Positions 25,013 to 35,257 are shown, counted from the first letter of the stretch. The stretch: DNA of 64,000 bases from Flammeovirga kamogawensis (GCF_018736065.1 NZ_CP076128.1:2046001-2110000), one strand, 5' to 3'. Translations and numbers: made by a program. Notes: a model not told the origin generated them from the letters alone.

Positions 25013-26296
25013 ATGACATATTTATTTACATCAGAATCCGTTTCTGAAGGACACCCAGATAAAATTGCAGATCAAATTTCTGATGCAATATTAGACGCAA
25101 TGCTTACTCAAGATCCTAAATCTAGAGTTGCATGCGAAACTATGGTTACTACAGGTTTAGCAGTGATTGCTGGAGAAGTAACTACAAAAGCATATGTTGA
25201 AATTCCTGATGTTGTTAGAGATACTATCAATAAAATAGGATACGATAAAGAAGACTATTCTTTTGCTGCTCACTCATGTGGTGTACAAGTAGCTTTACAT
25301 AGTCAATCACCTGATATTGCTCAAGGTGTAAATGTTGGCGAAGGTGTAGATAAAGAACAAGGTGCTGGCGACCAAGGAATGATGTTTGGTTATGCTACAA
25401 AAGAGACAGAAGAGTACATGCCAATGGCACTAGCTTTCTCTCATAGCCTTGTAAAAAGATTAGCGGAAATACGTAAGAATCATACTGATTTAATTGGTTA
25501 CTTACGTCCTGATGCTAAAGCTCAGGTTACTATTGAATATAACGAAGATAATACTCCAAAAAGAGTACATACTATTGTTGTTTCTACACAACATGATGAA
25601 TTCCCTGGTGTATCTGATGATGTAGCTTTAGGTCAAATTGCTACAGATATTAAAGAGCATGTAATTAATAAAGTTATTCCTGCAGAATTAATAGATGCTG
25701 ATACAATCTTCCACATTAACCCTACTGGTAAATTTGTTATTGGTGGTCCTCATGGCGACGCTGGGTTAACTGGTCGTAAAATAATTGTTGATACTTACGG
25801 TGGTAAAGGTGCTCATGGTGGTGGTGCTTTTTCTGGTAAAGACCCTTCTAAAGTAGATAGATCTGCAGCTTATGCATCAAGACATATTGCTAAAAACCTT
25901 GTTGCTGCAGGTGTAGCCGACGAAGCATTAGTACAAGTTGCATATGCAATTGGTGTTTCTGAGCCTGTTTCGTTAAACGTAACAACTTACGGAACAAGTA
26001 AAGTTGATATGACCGATGCTGAAATCAGTAAAGAAATTGAGAAAATATTTGACATGCGTCCTAGTGCAATTGTAAAAAGATTAGGTTTAACTAACCCAAT
26101 CTTCTTACCTACTGCTGCTTACGGTCACATGGGTCAAGCTCCATATACTAAAGAAGTGGAAATCAACTCTACAGAAGTTTCTGAAAATAACGGTAAGAAA
26201 GTAAGTACTACTGTTACAGAGAAAAAAGAAGTTGAATTCTTTACTTGGGAAAAATTAGACTATGTAGATAAAATCAAATCTGCATTTAAAATTTAA
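25013..26296 (+). CDS. metK: S-adenosylmethionine synthase
   Basis: 427 aa. It makes SAM from ATP and methionine in the cytoplasm. Near-universal motifs are present: [19 protein letters not shown] (catalytic His14, Asp16), [12 protein letters not shown] (117-128), and [19 protein letters not shown] (269-287), the phosphate loop. The length is typical of Bacteroidota enzymes, which carry a C-terminal extension (here Thr/Lys/Glu rich, about residues 378-408) compared with E. coli. Expression is under the SAM-I riboswitch 0.7 kb upstream. Confidence 0.97.
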   Translation: MTYLFTSESVSEGHPDKIADQISDAILDAMLTQDPKSRVACETMVTTGLAVIAGEVTTKAYVEIPDVVRDTINKIGYDKEDYSFAAHSCGVQVALHSQSPDIAQGVNVGEGVDKEQGAGDQGMMFGYATKETEEYMPMALAFSHSLVKRLAEIRKNHTDLIGYLRPDAKAQVTIEYNEDNTPKRVHTIVVSTQHDEFPGVSDDVALGQIATDIKEHVINKVIPAELIDADTIFHINPTGKFVIGGPHGDAGLTGRKIIVDTYGGKGAHGGGAFSGKDPSKVDRSAAYASRHIAKNLVAAGVADEALVQVAYAIGVSEPVSLNVTTYGTSKVDMTDAEISKEIEKIFDMRPSAIVKRLGLTNPIFLPTAAYGHMGQAPYTKEVEINSTEVSENNGKKVSTTVTEKKEVEFFTWEKLDYVDKIKSAFKI

Positions 26297-26325
26297 TTTT
26301 TTTTAAGTGAAAATTATTTTTTCTG

Positions 26326-26364
26326 AATCCTTGTTGGTAGTTTCACCAACAAGGATTTTTTTTT
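26326..26364 (+). terminator. Intrinsic terminator after metK, abutting the next start codon
   Basis: A 13-bp stem (26326-26338 with 26345-26357; AATCCTTGTTGGT and ACCAACAAGGATT) with a 6-nt loop is followed by an unbroken T run ending 5 nt before the ATG of the patatin gene. Confidence 0.85.
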
Positions 26365-26368
26365 AACT

Positions 26369-28768
26369 ATGCATATCATCAAAACAACCCTTCTTTTTCT
26401 ACTAATAGTAATGACCAATTCATTTTGTATTGGGCAGCACTCTTTTACTGATTCTCTTTCAGAAGTCAGTCATAATAAGGGACGAAAAACCGTGGGCCTT
26501 GTCTTAAGTGGTGGTGGTGCTAAAGGAATAGCTCACGTTGGAGTAATAAAAGTATTAGAAGAGAACGGTATACCTATTGATTATATCGCTGGTACATCAA
26601 TGGGGGCAATAGTAGGTGGTTTCTATGCCGCCGGATATACAACAGATGAGTTAGAAGCATTTTTAAGGGACCCTCAATTTCAAGTTTGGGTATCAGGGCA
26701 AATTGATCCAGCAGATGAATATTACTTCGGTAAACAGGATAAAGGTGCTGAGTGGGTTAATTTTAATATTGAACTCGATTCAAATTATGATGTTTCTTGG
26801 GATCCAACAATCGTAAAAGATGCTTCATTAAATTTTGCATTGTCTGCAAGACTCTACAAGGCATCTTATGAATCACATTATAATTTTGATAGTCTTCAGA
26901 TTCCATTTAGATGTATAGGCAGTGACATCTTTGAACGAAAGGCGGTTACTATAAAGTCTGGATCTGTAGAAAGAGCAATGAGAGCATCTATGGCTGTACC
27001 TCTTGCTTTTAGACCTGTTAAAATTGATGGTAAATACCTATTCGATGGAGGTGTTTACAACAATATCCCTGTCGATGTTATGAAAGAAGACTTCAACCCC
27101 GATATGGTTATTGCTGTAAATTTAGGGGCTCATGACATGATTGAAGAGTACCCGTATGAGAATGATGATATAATGGTAAAAGGTAATGTACTTAAATACA
27201 TTATCATGAATAATACCTACCCAGAAGAAATTGACTCATTAAAAGATGTCTATCTAGGCGTACCTGTTGATGCTTTTTCTTCTGCTGATTTTACTCCTGT
27301 TGATACACTAATGAGCATTGGGTACAATTATGCACAATCTCAAATTGAATTCATTAAAGAAAAATACGGAGACAACCCAAGAGTTGAACCAAAAAAATCA
27401 GAATTCAAAAAATTATATGACCCTACAGTAGAAGATATTTCTTTTGTTGAATTAAGTGATGACTTAAACTTTGGGCAACGTGTTTTTGTAAGAAACATTA
27501 TTAAACCAAATAGAAGAAAAGATACTTCAATAGAACATCTTTTGGAACGATATAATATGCTTATATCAAATAATTATTTTAGTGATATTGATGCCTATTT
27601 CTATTATGATACTTTAGATTATAAACCTCGATTACATATTGATGTGACTCCTAATAAAAAAATTAGGGTAGGTGTAGGTGGTAATATCGCTTCAAGAAAT
27701 ATCGGTCAAGCTTATTTAAATGCTCAACTAAGTGTATTTAGGAAATCATTAAAAACGATTAGAGTAAATGCATTTGCAGGGGCATTTTATAGTTCTATTA
27801 AAGCAGAAGTTGAAACAATGTATGCAAAGGCACTGCCTTTCTCTATAGGCGGAGAATACATTTTAAATAGGTGGAATTATGGTAATGCAGGCGAATTAAT
27901 TTTTGAACCTAGAGAGCGATTAGATGTATACAGAGCAGATAATTATGCTGGTATCAAAGCAAGTACAGCTACCGGCAGAAAATCTAAAGTTACAATGTTT
28001 GGTGGCTATTTCTGGAACACAGACAAATATGATCAAGTAGTATATTTAGAGAATGATTCTAATGATATTTCATTACCTATTGATATTATTGGAGAAGAGC
28101 AGCTTTCAGGTTGGACTTTTGGTGCTACATGGGAAATGAATAGTTTAAATAACCCTACTTTTCCAACTACCGGAAAACGCCTAAAAGCTTCTGCAAAAGC
28201 TATTTTAAGTGACAATAAATTTAAAATTTATGTAGGTACCCCAATAACAAGTGATTTTTATAATCCTTGGGAAATGATTCAGGTACAATATGAACAATAC
28301 TTTCCCTTTAAGTTTTTTACTTTAGGTATAAGAGGTCATGCTGTTGCTTCAAACTATCAGAATTCTATTACAAAATCTACTTCTCTAGCAAACGCACCTG
28401 CATATTATCCATTGTTTGATTCCAGATCTCTATTTACAGAGGGATTTAAAGGGCCAAACTTTATAGCAGGAGGTGCTAAAATCATCAAAAATATAGTTGG
28501 AGAAAGTGTACGGTTACAGCTAGAAGGTCATTTCTTTTCATCTAATGTATCTTATGAAAGTAATAATAGCGTTGACGTAACCGTTGTAAAACATGATTTC
28601 TTTGATAAAGATTATATGGACTATGCTCTTTCTGGATCCTTAATTTATAGTAGTCCAATAGGACCAATAAGTTGCTCTGTAAGCCATTATAATGAAGAAG
28701 ATTATAACTATATGTTTTTACTAAATATTGGTTTCCTTCTCTACAATAAAAAAATTCTTGAAGAATAA
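26369..28768 (+). CDS. Patatin-like phospholipase with C-terminal Omp85 barrel
   Basis: 799 aa. A signal peptide ends near residue 22. The patatin domain has the oxyanion loop SGGGAKG (47-53), nucleophile elbow GTSMG with Ser77, and catalytic Asp226 in DGGVYNNIP. A POTRA-like linker (about 355-435) precedes a surface-antigen barrel (about 440-799). This architecture matches PlpD/RssA-type type Vd autotransporters, in which the lipase is exported or stays tethered at the outer membrane. The start codon lies 5 nt after the metK terminator T run, so its promoter or read-through route is unclear. Confidence 0.88.
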   Translation: MHIIKTTLLFLLIVMTNSFCIGQHSFTDSLSEVSHNKGRKTVGLVLSGGGAKGIAHVGVIKVLEENGIPIDYIAGTSMGAIVGGFYAAGYTTDELEAFLRDPQFQVWVSGQIDPADEYYFGKQDKGAEWVNFNIELDSNYDVSWDPTIVKDASLNFALSARLYKASYESHYNFDSLQIPFRCIGSDIFERKAVTIKSGSVERAMRASMAVPLAFRPVKIDGKYLFDGGVYNNIPVDVMKEDFNPDMVIAVNLGAHDMIEEYPYENDDIMVKGNVLKYIIMNNTYPEEIDSLKDVYLGVPVDAFSSADFTPVDTLMSIGYNYAQSQIEFIKEKYGDNPRVEPKKSEFKKLYDPTVEDISFVELSDDLNFGQRVFVRNIIKPNRRKDTSIEHLLERYNMLISNNYFSDIDAYFYYDTLDYKPRLHIDVTPNKKIRVGVGGNIASRNIGQAYLNAQLSVFRKSLKTIRVNAFAGAFYSSIKAEVETMYAKALPFSIGGEYILNRWNYGNAGELIFEPRERLDVYRADNYAGIKASTATGRKSKVTMFGGYFWNTDKYDQVVYLENDSNDISLPIDIIGEEQLSGWTFGATWEMNSLNNPTFPTTGKRLKASAKAILSDNKFKIYVGTPITSDFYNPWEMIQVQYEQYFPFKFFTLGIRGHAVASNYQNSITKSTSLANAPAYYPLFDSRSLFTEGFKGPNFIAGGAKIIKNIVGESVRLQLEGHFFSSNVSYESNNSVDVTVVKHDFFDKDYMDYALSGSLIYSSPIGPISCSVSHYNEEDYNYMFLLNIGFLLYNKKILEE

Positions 28769-28801
28769 GCTATCAGTGTTAATAATTTTCAGAATAAATA
28801 A

Positions 28802-28840
28802 TAAAGGCAGTAAAAGAAATAAATTCTCTTACTGCCTTTA
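28802..28840. terminator. Bidirectional intrinsic terminator
   Basis: A perfect 12-bp repeat (28802-28813 with 28829-28840; TAAAGGCAGTAA) lies between the convergent patatin and rodA genes. The U tract is short on both sides. Confidence 0.7.
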
Positions 28841-28861
28841 CTGTCATATAAACAATAGTAT

Positions 28862-30139
28862 CTAAGATCTACTTAACATCTGAGATCTATGACTATCTAG
28901 TTTGATAAACGTAAATAATAATAGTGTAAATGCCCAAAGAGACGATCCTCCATAACTAAAGAATGGTAAGGGAATACCAATTACTGGAAATATTCCTATC
29001 GTCATTCCCATATTAATCATAAAGTGAATAAAGAAAATACAGGCGGCGCTGTAACCGTACACCCTAGCAAATCTAGATTTCTGCCTTTCTGCCAAAATGA
29101 TTAACCTAATAATAAGAGCAGCAAATAACCCTATCGTTACAAGGCTGCCTATCCAACCATGCTCTTCTCCAATAGTACAAAAAATAAAATCGGTACTTTG
29201 CTCAGGAACAAAGTTAAACTTAGTTTGAGTACCTTCTAAGAACCCTTTTCCTACTAATCCTCCAGAACCAATAGCAATTTTAGATTGTGTTACTTGATAA
29301 CCAACACCTAAAGGATCAATATTTGGGTTTACTAAAACTTCTATTCTTTTTCTTTGATGGGGGCGCATTACATCATACATAATGTAGTCAATTCCTTCTG
29401 TAAATAAGAAAGAGACCACACCAATTGTAGTGACTAATAAAATGAGAGATTTATTTTTCTTTTTATAAACAATATATGATATACATAACACCACTAATAA
29501 GCCTAGAGATATCATTATTATAGTCTCAGAAAGTACCAAAGCCATTATAAATAAGAATATTGCCCATAGTCCTAATGTCATAATCCAATCTGGCAATCCC
29601 TCTCTATAAAGCATAAGAATAAAGGCACTAAAAACCATTGCAGAACCAGTATCTTTTTGCAGCATAACTAATGCAGTAGGTAAACCGATAATTGCTAAGG
29701 CTGCCAATAGACCCGAAGGCTTATCAATTTTAACTGTTGGATTATCTATATACCTTGCTAAGGCTAATGCCAATGCATATTTTGCAAATTCTGAGGGTTG
29801 AATACGTATAAAGCCTATTTTAAACCAAGATGTATTACCTCCTGCAGAGTGTCCTATAATTAAAACCCCTAACAAGGCAATTAATGTAACACCAAATATT
29901 GGGTAAGCGAATGTATTAAAGAACTTAAAATCAATTAGCATGATAGAGGTTGCAATAATTGCAGCACCACCAATCCACATTAACTGTTTTCCAGAATTTA
30001 AGCTTAAAGAAAAAATACTTGTTGGAGCATCAGGTTGATAAACCGCCGCATATATATTTAACCATCCAACAATAACCATTGTGATGTATAAAAAAACGGT
30101 AAGCCAATCGACGTTCTTTTTTGTAGTATCCTGACGCAT
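28862..30139 (-). CDS. rodA: Rod shape-determining peptidoglycan polymerase RodA
   Basis: 425 aa SEDS-family glycosyltransferase with about ten membrane helices, elongating peptidoglycan with a class B PBP. It contains VDWLTVFLYITMVIVGWLNI at the start (RodA-like in this phylum rather than FtsW), SWFKIGFIRIQPSEFAKYAL (in overlapping pieces) and, late, HGWIGSLVTIGLF and GIPLPFFSYGGSS. A TTG at 30172 would add 11 residues; ATG at 30139 is preferred. It stands apart from the mreBCD and pbp2 genes that often accompany it. Confidence 0.9.
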   Translation of the reverse strand: MRQDTTKKNVDWLTVFLYITMVIVGWLNIYAAVYQPDAPTSIFSLSLNSGKQLMWIGGAAIIATSIMLIDFKFFNTFAYPIFGVTLIALLGVLIIGHSAGGNTSWFKIGFIRIQPSEFAKYALALALARYIDNPTVKIDKPSGLLAALAIIGLPTALVMLQKDTGSAMVFSAFILMLYREGLPDWIMTLGLWAIFLFIMALVLSETIIMISLGLLVVLCISYIVYKKKNKSLILLVTTIGVVSFLFTEGIDYIMYDVMRPHQRKRIEVLVNPNIDPLGVGYQVTQSKIAIGSGGLVGKGFLEGTQTKFNFVPEQSTDFIFCTIGEEHGWIGSLVTIGLFAALIIRLIILAERQKSRFARVYGYSAACIFFIHFMINMGMTIGIFPVIGIPLPFFSYGGSSLWAFTLLLFTFIKLDSHRSQMLSRS

Positions 30140-30215
30140 ATTTATTTTACTCCTAAATAGGATCTTTATCAATCAAAAAATGAATGCTAAAGTTCCTCAA
30201 AGTTTTGAACAAAAA

Positions 30216-30253
30216 AAAGTCCTCAGAACTAAGTTTTCAATTCTGAGGACTTT
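30216..30253 (-). terminator. Intrinsic terminator after accD
   Basis: A perfect 13-bp repeat (30216-30228 with 30241-30253; AAAGTCCTCAGAA) is followed by eight T on the minus strand, 20 nt past the accD stop codon. It separates accD from rodA. Confidence 0.88.
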
Positions 30254-30272
30254 ATATTTAGTTAATTAACTT

Positions 30273-31115
30273 TTAGTTTTGAAGCATCTTCAAAATTGTA
30301 GTTAATTTTCTTTTTAATTCTCTTCTATTAACAATCATATCCACAAAGCCTTGCTCTTGTAAGAACTCAGCACTCTGGAAACCTTTAGGTAAATCTTTAC
30401 CGATTGTTTCACGAATTACACGAGGACCTGCAAAACCAATTAATGCACCAGGTTCAGCAATATTTAAATCGCCTAGCATAGCATACGATGCTGTAACACC
30501 ACCTGTTGTTGGATCTGTTAATAAACTGATGTAAGGTAAACCTGCTTCATCAAGTAATGCTAATTTAGCAGAAGTTTTTGCCATTTGCATTAATGAGAAA
30601 CCTGCTTCCATCATACGTGCACCACCAGATTTAGAGATCATTAGGAAGGGCATTTTATTAGCCAATGCGTGATCAATACCTCTAGCAATTTTCTCACCTA
30701 CAACAGAACCCATAGAACCACCAATAAAGCTAAAGTCCATACAGCTTATAACTAAGTCTAAGCCGTTTACTTTACCTACTGCTGTTCTACAAGCATCTTT
30801 TAGGTCTGTCTTTTTCTGACTAGCAGCAATACGATCTTCATAAGTTTTGCTATCCTTAAAACTTAAAGGATTTCCTGAAGTCATATTTGCATCTAATTCT
30901 TCGAATTTATTTTGATCAAAAATGATTTCAAAATATTCTTTTGAACCAATTCTGACATGAAATTCATCATCAGGGCATACGTAGGCATTCTCACGTAACT
31001 CCTGCATATGTATGATCTTGCCTTGGTTTGTTTTATACCAAAGACCGTCTGGTGAATCTTTCTTTTCACTGGTAGGGGTTTGTATCCCCTGTTCCTTTCT
31101 TTTGAACCAAGCCAT
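30273..31115 (-). CDS. accD: Acetyl-CoA carboxylase carboxyltransferase subunit beta, zinc ribbon degenerate
   Basis: 280 aa. The carboxyltransferase core is well conserved: [55 protein letters not shown] and [13 protein letters not shown]. It transfers carboxyl groups from biotin to acetyl-CoA, the first step of fatty-acid synthesis, with AccA (not in this window). The N-terminal zinc ribbon normally has two CxxC pairs near residues 29/32 and 47/50. Here those positions read Thr, Gly, Cys47 and Asp, so zinc is unlikely to be bound. It is a single gene closed by a strong terminator. Confidence 0.94.
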   Translation of the reverse strand: MAWFKRKEQGIQTPTSEKKDSPDGLWYKTNQGKIIHMQELRENAYVCPDDEFHVRIGSKEYFEIIFDQNKFEELDANMTSGNPLSFKDSKTYEDRIAASQKKTDLKDACRTAVGKVNGLDLVISCMDFSFIGGSMGSVVGEKIARGIDHALANKMPFLMISKSGGARMMEAGFSLMQMAKTSAKLALLDEAGLPYISLLTDPTTGGVTASYAMLGDLNIAEPGALIGFAGPRVIRETIGKDLPKGFQSAEFLQEQGFVDMIVNRRELKRKLTTILKMLQN

Positions 31116-31506
31116 AGGAAACTTCTATACTGTGTGTAGAAATAAAAATCTATGTACACACTAAATGTACATTTGGATCGTAAAGATATTCATAAACATA
31201 AGACAACAAAAGTCTATTAGTATGTTAGCATACTTTTTTTTCTATTTTTTTCTATTTTTTCGGCTTTAACCTCTACTGTTACATGTATATAGGCCATTTT
31301 TGCAAAAGCCTAAATAATTATAAATATTCACAAATAAGATTCGCTTTTTTATCAAATTAATATTTTAACTGATAATTATAGGTAAATTAATATTACTAAA
31401 GTCACCAAAATCGGACTACCATAATCGATATACTTGTTGTATATTTGTGCTGCAAATTTGCATAAGTAGTTTATGCATGCTATCACAAATTATTCAAAAT
31501 AATATT
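31116..31506. other. Divergent intergenic region, accD / fba
   Basis: 391 bp with no supportable ORF. It holds the fba -7 box at 31440-31447. Near accD are two palindromic ATGTACA-type hexamer cores (31151-31158 and 31165-31172), 14 nt apart, which could be an operator (weak). The rest is A+T-rich sequence with no recognised signal. Confidence 0.55.
31440..31447 (+). promoter_or_regulatory. -7 promoter box of the fba gene
   Basis: TATATTTG fits TAnnTTTG. With a start near 31454 the leader to the ATG at 31507 is about 50 nt. It overlaps the first codon of the longest frame, which argues against that longer start. Confidence 0.55.
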
Positions 31507-32592
31507 ATGTCTTTTAACATTAACGACATTAAACCAGGTGTTATCACTGGTGAGGACGTAGAGAAAGTATATCAGTATGCTCTTGAAAAAGGTTTTGCAC
31601 TTCCTGCAGTAAACTGTGTTGGTTCTAACTCAGTAAACGCTGTAATGGAAACTGCTGCTAAATTAAAAGCTCCAGTTATTATTCAATTCTCTAACGGTGG
31701 TGCTTCATTCTATGCTGGTAAAGGCATTAAAGGTGAAGGTCAAGCTGCTGCAATCGCTGGTGCAATCGCTGGTGCAAAGCATGTTCATGAATTAGCTGAA
31801 GCTTATGGTGCTCGTGTAATCTTAAACACTGACCACTGTGCTAAAAAATTACTTCCTTGGATCGACGGTTTATTAGACGCGTCTGAAGAGTACATGAAAG
31901 AAAAAGGTAAGCCTTTATTCTCATCTCATATGATTGACCTTTCTGAGGAGCCAATCGAAGAGAACATGGAAATTTCTGGAAAATACTTCGAGCGTATGGC
32001 TAAATTAGGTCAAACTCTTGAGATCGAATTAGGTATCACTGGTGGTGAAGAAGATGGTGTTGACAACTCTGACGTTGATCCTTCTCGTCTTTACACTCAA
32101 CCTTCTGAAGTTGATTACGCTTATGAAAAATTAGGTGCAATTGATCACAAATTCTTAGTAGCTGCAGCTTTCGGTAACGTTCACGGTGTATATAAGCCAG
32201 GTAACGTGAAGTTAACTCCATCTATCTTAGATGATTCTCAAAAATATATCGTTGAGAAGCATGGTACTGAATCTAAAAAACCTGTGAAATTTGTATTCCA
32301 CGGTGGTTCAGGATCATCTTTAGAAGAAATTCGTGAAGGTATTTCTTATGGTGTTATCAAAATGAACATCGATACAGATACTCAATGGGCTACTTGGGAT
32401 GGTATCCGTGGATACGATGCTAAATACCATGATTATTTACAAGGTCAAATCGGTAACCCAGAAGGTGCTGATGAGCCTAACAAAAAATATTATGATCCTC
32501 GTAAATGGTTACGTGTATCTGAAGAGTCTATGATTACTCGTTTAGAGAAAGCATTTGAAGACTTGAATGATGTAAACATCTTCGAAGACTAA
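31507..32592 (+). CDS. fbaA: Class II fructose-bisphosphate aldolase
   Basis: 361 aa zinc-dependent aldolase of glycolysis and gluconeogenesis. Motifs include LPAVNCVGSNSVNAVME, NTDHCAKKLLPW (zinc His and catalytic Asp), FVFHGGSGSSLEEI and GVIKMNIDTDTQWA. It belongs to the class IIa, E. coli/yeast-like length group. The start is placed at MSFNINDIKPGV because the longer frame begins inside the promoter. Codons are markedly biased (GGT, AAC, TTC rich) compared with neighbours, as expected for a highly expressed gene. Confidence 0.96.
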   Translation: MSFNINDIKPGVITGEDVEKVYQYALEKGFALPAVNCVGSNSVNAVMETAAKLKAPVIIQFSNGGASFYAGKGIKGEGQAAAIAGAIAGAKHVHELAEAYGARVILNTDHCAKKLLPWIDGLLDASEEYMKEKGKPLFSSHMIDLSEEPIEENMEISGKYFERMAKLGQTLEIELGITGGEEDGVDNSDVDPSRLYTQPSEVDYAYEKLGAIDHKFLVAAAFGNVHGVYKPGNVKLTPSILDDSQKYIVEKHGTESKKPVKFVFHGGSGSSLEEIREGISYGVIKMNIDTDTQWATWDGIRGYDAKYHDYLQGQIGNPEGADEPNKKYYDPRKWLRVSEESMITRLEKAFEDLNDVNIFED

Positions 32593-32630
32593 TCTTTGAT
32601 TATTTCTGATTTAATTATCAGTAAATATAA

Positions 32631-32665
32631 AAAAGGGTTCTAGATTAATTTCTAGAACCCTTTTT
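32631..32665. terminator. Bidirectional intrinsic terminator after fba
   Basis: A perfect 14-bp repeat (32631-32644 with 32651-32664; AAAAGGGTTCTAGA) with T5 lies between the convergent fba and glycosyltransferase genes. Confidence 0.88.
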
Positions 32666-32685
32666 GCTATTCAAATGATGGCTAC

Positions 32686-33567
32686 CTATATTTCATAATC
32701 AGGCATTTTCCATTTTCCAAATAGCTTTTTAATATTTTTCTTTAAGAAACCAGAAGCTTCATAGGCTAATTTTGGTTCTTGCAATGGTCTTGGGTCAATT
32801 TTTTCAAAATGGTTTGAAATAGCTTCTGAATTCTGATATTTATCAAAAAATATTTTCAATACAGTTCTATATTCCTTAAAATTCCAATAATGATATATAA
32901 AAGGCTTTATCAGTTCAAAAGCTCTATCTTTTTGGTTAGAAAAAATAACTGAAAAGGCAAATTGTTCAGAAACATGCGTTTGCCTGTTTTTATGAATACT
33001 GTCAGAAAATAATAATACCTGATCTAATAGCTCTTTATCAGATTTTTTAAAGCCCAATACTCCAGCGTTATACATTGTTTGTTTCAATGGAAAATCACCT
33101 TTTTCCTTAAATCGGACTTTTAAATATTTTGTTAGTTTTTTATGAACAATATTTTTTTTATTCTCTACAATAACACCTTCATCATCGTGCATAAGTAAGA
33201 TATTGTTATTTATTTTCTCAAAAATAACATCCGAATTTTCAGTAAAAATTGTATCTGTATCTAGATAAAGAAGGTTAAAGTCTTGCTCAAAAGTCGAACT
33301 ATTTAAATAATCAAGAAGAACTTTTATTTTAACTCTATGAATAAATAAATATTCTCCTTTCCACTTTACAAGCTGCTCATGGGTAATTTTCCTAAAATCA
33401 TATTCATACTTTTTAGGTAATCGTTGTTCTAAATAACTTACACTATCTGTGTAAATTACAATTAGATCGACTGTATTGTCATATTTCGACAAGGAATGAA
33501 TTGACATTATACATTCATTCAGAATTTCTTCCATTCCATAAGCCTGATATATGATTATATTTCTCAT
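32686..33567 (-). CDS. Putative GT-A-fold glycosyltransferase
   Basis: 293 aa. NIIIYQAYGMEEILNECIMS opens a nucleotide-sugar fold, and LLYLDTDTIF carries the metal-binding DxD of GT-A enzymes such as family 8. YNAGVLGFKKSD and SEQFAFSVIF fit the acceptor side of that fold. There is no signal peptide or membrane helix, so it is cytoplasmic. Donor and acceptor sugars are unknown. It is a lone gene downstream of aroC with a terminator between, and not in a recognisable polysaccharide cluster. Confidence 0.65.
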   Translation of the reverse strand: MRNIIIYQAYGMEEILNECIMSIHSLSKYDNTVDLIVIYTDSVSYLEQRLPKKYEYDFRKITHEQLVKWKGEYLFIHRVKIKVLLDYLNSSTFEQDFNLLYLDTDTIFTENSDVIFEKINNNILLMHDDEGVIVENKKNIVHKKLTKYLKVRFKEKGDFPLKQTMYNAGVLGFKKSDKELLDQVLLFSDSIHKNRQTHVSEQFAFSVIFSNQKDRAFELIKPFIYHYWNFKEYRTVLKIFFDKYQNSEAISNHFEKIDPRPLQEPKLAYEASGFLKKNIKKLFGKWKMPDYEI

Positions 33568-33592
33568 ATAAAATAATTTTGTCCATAAAAAA

Positions 33593-33622
33593 ACAAACTA
33601 CTTCAAAATAGAAATAGTTTGT
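33593..33622 (-). terminator. Intrinsic terminator after aroC
   Basis: An 8-bp stem (33593-33600 with 33615-33622; ACAAACTA) is followed by T7 on the minus strand, 24 nt past the aroC stop codon. Confidence 0.72.
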
Positions 33623-33645
33623 CTTTTAATATATTTTATCTTGAA

Positions 33646-34740
33646 TTATTTATCAAGAATTTGATCTAATCTGTTTCCTTTTGCTCTTATTACCATATCT
33701 GCAATTGTTAAAGCAGACATTGCTTCTACAATCGGAACTGCTCTTGGAACTACACATGGATCGTGTCGTCCTTTTCCAGATACTGTAGCTTCATTCCCGT
33801 CCTTATCAATAGAATCCTGATCTACCATAATTGTAGCAACAGGTTTAAATGCAGTACGGAAGTAAATATCTTCACCGTTCGATATTCCACCTTGAATACC
33901 TCCTGATAAGTTCGTTTTTGTTCTAATTTTCCCAGCATCATCAGCATAGAAAGCATCATTATGTGTAGAACCTCTTAATTTAGTTCCCGCAAAACCACTA
34001 CCATATTCAAAGCCCTTACAAGCATTGATACTTAGCATTGCTTTACCTAATTCTGCATTTAAACGATCAAAAACAGGCTCACCTAAACCAGCAGGTACAC
34101 CTGAAATAACACAAGATACTATACCTCCAATGGTATCTCTATCTTTTCTTACTTGATCAATTAATTCTATCATTGCATCTGCCTTTTCAGCATCTGGACA
34201 ACGAACTATATTTTTTTCTACTTCTGCAAAATCTAAAGTAGAATAATCGTCAGATACTTTTATATCTCCTACTTCAGAAACATAAGCATTAAACTTTATT
34301 CCTAAACTATTTAAAAACTGTTTTGCTACAGCTCCGCCTGCAACTCTTGCTGCAGTTTCTCTTGCAGAACTTCTTCCTCCACCTCTATAATCTCTATTAC
34401 CATATTTTGCATGGTAAGTATAATCAGCATGAGAAGGTCTGAATACATCTTTAATATGAGAATAATCTTTACTTCTTTGATCTTGATTCCAAATTAGTAA
34501 TCCAATAGGTGTCCCAGTTGTAACTCCTTCAAAAACTCCTGAAAGAACTTCTACAGAATCTGCTTCTTTTCTTTGTGTTGTAATTTTTGATTGACCTGGT
34601 TTACGTCTATCCAATTCATTTTGAATTTCCTCAAGGTCAAATTGTACGCCCGCAGGACAACCATCTATTGTTACACCGATCGCTCTGCCATGAGATTCGC
34701 CAAAAGTTGTGATTCGAAATGCTTTTCCAAATGTATTCAT
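33646..34740 (-). CDS. aroC: Chorismate synthase
   Basis: 364 aa. It converts EPSP to chorismate, the last shared step of aromatic biosynthesis, using reduced FMN. Signatures are present throughout: [40 protein letters not shown] (active-site Arg-rich loop), [13 protein letters not shown] and [16 protein letters not shown]. The length is standard. It is transcribed divergently from the STAS gene and as a single unit. Confidence 0.97.
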   Translation of the reverse strand: MNTFGKAFRITTFGESHGRAIGVTIDGCPAGVQFDLEEIQNELDRRKPGQSKITTQRKEADSVEVLSGVFEGVTTGTPIGLLIWNQDQRSKDYSHIKDVFRPSHADYTYHAKYGNRDYRGGGRSSARETAARVAGGAVAKQFLNSLGIKFNAYVSEVGDIKVSDDYSTLDFAEVEKNIVRCPDAEKADAMIELIDQVRKDRDTIGGIVSCVISGVPAGLGEPVFDRLNAELGKAMLSINACKGFEYGSGFAGTKLRGSTHNDAFYADDAGKIRTKTNLSGGIQGGISNGEDIYFRTAFKPVATIMVDQDSIDKDGNEATVSGKGRHDPCVVPRAVPIVEAMSALTIADMVIRAKGNRLDQILDK

Positions 34741-34869
34741 CGCCTTACTTTGATAGTTCTACTAATAAAAAATGCTTTTTTTTCCTTATTATTTTAAAAG
34801 AAACACACTTTCAACCCCGAAGTTATGATAAAATTATAATTGATTACAGTTTCCTAACTATCTTCAAGT

Positions 34870-34877
34870 TATATTTG
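34870..34877 (+). promoter_or_regulatory. -7 promoter box of the STAS gene
   Basis: TATATTTG fits TAnnTTTG, 29 nt ahead of the ATG. No clear -33 TTG is seen. Confidence 0.5.
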
Positions 34878-34906
34878 TGAGGTTTTTCACTAAAAACTAG
34901 AAAAAT

Positions 34907-35257
34907 ATGGAATACAGCTTCTTTATTTATGATCAAATTATAAATATTAAGTTAAAAGGAGATTATTTAGGATTACCTAAAGAAAAAATTTTAATTCGAG
35001 ATGCAAAAATTTTCACGAAGTCTGGTAATATTGATTTTGTAGTGGATGCATCAGAGGTTAATCACATGAACAGTGGTGGGTTAAGTATGCTTGTGCGATT
35101 GTATACTGACATTTCTCAACATAATGGAAAAATGTTAATAATTTCACCGCCAGAACAGCTAACAAAGTTGTTAAAGATCACGAAACTAGATAAGGTATTC
35201 CAAACAGTAACTAGACGTGGAGAAGCAATGCAATTACTAAGGTTAAACCGTAGTTAA
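34907..35257 (+). CDS. STAS-domain protein (anti-anti-sigma factor-like)
   Basis: 116 aa, a single STAS domain. FVVDASEVNHMNSGGLSML carries Ser56 at the position phosphorylated in SpoIIAA/RsbV proteins. It likely binds a partner kinase or anti-sigma factor reversibly, but no RsbW-like kinase or PP2C phosphatase is nearby. purA follows 55 nt later on the same strand. The function is therefore only generic. Confidence 0.82.
   Translation: MEYSFFIYDQIINIKLKGDYLGLPKEKILIRDAKIFTKSGNIDFVVDASEVNHMNSGGLSMLVRLYTDISQHNGKMLIISPPEQLTKLLKITKLDKVFQTVTRRGEAMQLLRLNRS

Noticed and set aside
30893-31159. 88-aa minus-strand ORF overlapping accD
   Set aside because: It is an alternative frame of the conserved accD N-terminal coding region.
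31447-31506. 20-residue N-terminal extension of fructose-bisphosphate aldolase
   Set aside because: It begins in the TATATTTG promoter box and the conserved protein starts at MSFNINDI.
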